From Cohnella rhizosphaerae (lineage in GTDB: Bacteria; Bacillota; Bacilli; Paenibacillales; Paenibacillaceae): a stretch of 64,000 nucleotides of DNA. Position numbers and translations under genes: made by a program. Where the stretch lies: NCBI RefSeq assembly GCF_029525575.1, contig NZ_JAPDIA010000008.1, positions 682,001-746,000 of the forward strand. Direction: 5' to 3'. Positions within the stretch are counted from its first letter, which is position 1. Each line of letters begins with the position of its first letter. The notes beneath the pieces were generated by a model, which saw only the letters and a list, made by a program, of their open reading frames with translations, ran no database searches and was not told the origin of the DNA. This document shows positions 63,363-64,000 of the stretch, piece after piece.

Positions 63363-64000
63363 ATGGAGCTTACCCAGTTGGAATATTTTTTGACCGTGGC
63401 CCGCATGGAACACTTAACGAAAGCCGCGGAACATTTGTCCGTCACGCAACCCGCGCTCAGTCACTCGATTTCAAAACTGGAAACGGAGCTCGGCGTGCCG
63501 TTATTTGAACGGAAGGGCAGAAAGCTGCATATCAACCGCTACGGCACCATGTTCGCAAAACGCGTGGAAACCATATTAAGGGAGGTAGAGCGAGGAAAAC
63601 AGGAGATCGAACAAAGCGCCGATCCAAACGCCGGCGTCATTTATCTATCGTATTTAAATATATTGGGCGTTGATTTAATTCCGCATCTGATCCGGCAATA
63701 TCAGGAGGCCAATCCTCGAATTACGTTCAATTTGTCGCAAGGGGACAAAGGCACGATCCTCGAACAGACCGAGCGCGGCGATTCGGACGTCATGATTACT
63801 TCCGAAAGGCCCGAGGAGGAGTCGTATACTTGGGTGCCGATCGTCTCGATGCCGTTGTATCTCGTCGTATCGTCCGCGCATCCGTTCGCGGCGCGGAAAT
63901 CCATCCGACTGAAAGAAATAACCGGCGAGCCGTTTGTAGGCTTAAAGCATAATTGTTCTCTCAGAGATTCGCTTTTGGCGCGTGTTCATCATACGAACTT
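63363..64000 (+). CDS. LysR-family transcriptional regulator (3' end cut by window)
   Basis: Read directly: ATG 63363 after GGGAGGA; open to the window end, about 212 residues visible. LTQLEYFLTVARMEHLTKAA, LSVTQPALSHSISKLETELG and PLFERKGRKLHINRYG form the LysR helix-turn-helix and linker. The effector domain begins near residue 90 (VIYLSYLNILGVDLIPHLIR). Divergent to the SDR/SnoaL operon, its probable target. Confidence 0.92.
   Translation, partial: MELTQLEYFLTVARMEHLTKAAEHLSVTQPALSHSISKLETELGVPLFERKGRKLHINRYGTMFAKRVETILREVERGKQEIEQSADPNAGVIYLSYLNILGVDLIPHLIRQYQEANPRITFNLSQGDKGTILEQTERGDSDVMITSERPEEESYTWVPIVSMPLYLVVSSAHPFAARKSIRLKEITGEPFVGLKHNCSLRDSLLARVHHTN

Noticed and set aside
1..64000. 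tRNA, rRNA and riboswitches
   Set aside because: Looked for TTCGANTC arms and known leader motifs by eye and found none convincing; a covariance-model search would be needed to be sure.

Overview
High-GC (roughly 60-65%) chromosomal DNA from an endospore-forming, low-GC-lineage Gram-positive, most likely a Paenibacillaceae member such as Cohnella or Paenibacillus (inference). Grounds: a small acid-soluble spore protein, a YteA-type DksA protein, YqkE, YdjO, YuiD and YtkL homologues, strong AGGAGG ribosome sites with frequent TTG/GTG starts, CsoR/BirA/LexA-type Bacillus operators, a parS-like site, and a copper-amine-oxidase-domain/GHL10 exoprotein. There is no phage, integrase or insertion sequence; this is ordinary chromosome with unusual repeats.

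Layout. 0-3.2 kb: divergent biotin importer (bioY / fused EcfA-A' / EcfT) around a BirA operator. 3.3-11.1 kb: MFS exporter, EAL phosphodiesterase, glgC, neopullulanase-type amylase, SDR, VanX-type dipeptidase. 11.1-13.1 kb: small acetyltransferases and a monooxygenase-fold protein. 13.1-13.6 kb: 51-bp repeat array 1. 13.8-24.0 kb: L-rhamnose operon (rhaEW, an ASRT-family gene, rhaA, rhaB, rhaR) directly followed by lutABC and a GntR regulator; together they can take rhamnose to DHAP plus L-lactate and the lactate to pyruvate. 24.07-24.67 kb: array 2, so the catabolic block is bracketed by two 51-bp arrays. 24.9-31.9 kb: VOC protein, TVP38-like protein, dgt, MerR/thioredoxin pair, array 3 plus a 20-bp repeat, CsoR-box/copZ, SASP, parS-like site, AraC regulator, pyruvate kinase. 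32-47 kb: aspA, oxidoreductases, Hsp31-like protein, YteA, GHL10 exoprotein, YetF-like protein, ppaC, GNAT/M42 peptidase/LTA-synthase-like operon, YdjM with a LexA-like box, lipoprotein, VTT protein. 47-64 kb: radical SAM, degenerate array 4, RidA, OatA-like acyltransferase, dps, ALDH, heterodimeric ABC exporter, YdjO, YuiD, YtkL, self-regulated ABC-2 exporter operon with TetR, SnoaL-like protein, SDR and a divergent LysR regulator cut by the window end.

Two things stand out. First, several intergenic regions carry direct arrays with a 51-bp period whose monomers contain inverted repeats; in array 1 the stem shows a stepwise T-A, T-G, C-G change, which suggests selection on a hairpin. Second, about eighteen otherwise good genes are broken by single-base frameshifts, nearly all +1 and mostly in G/C or A/T homopolymers. 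That is most simply explained by homopolymer over-calling in the assembly, and the genes are annotated here across the shifts.
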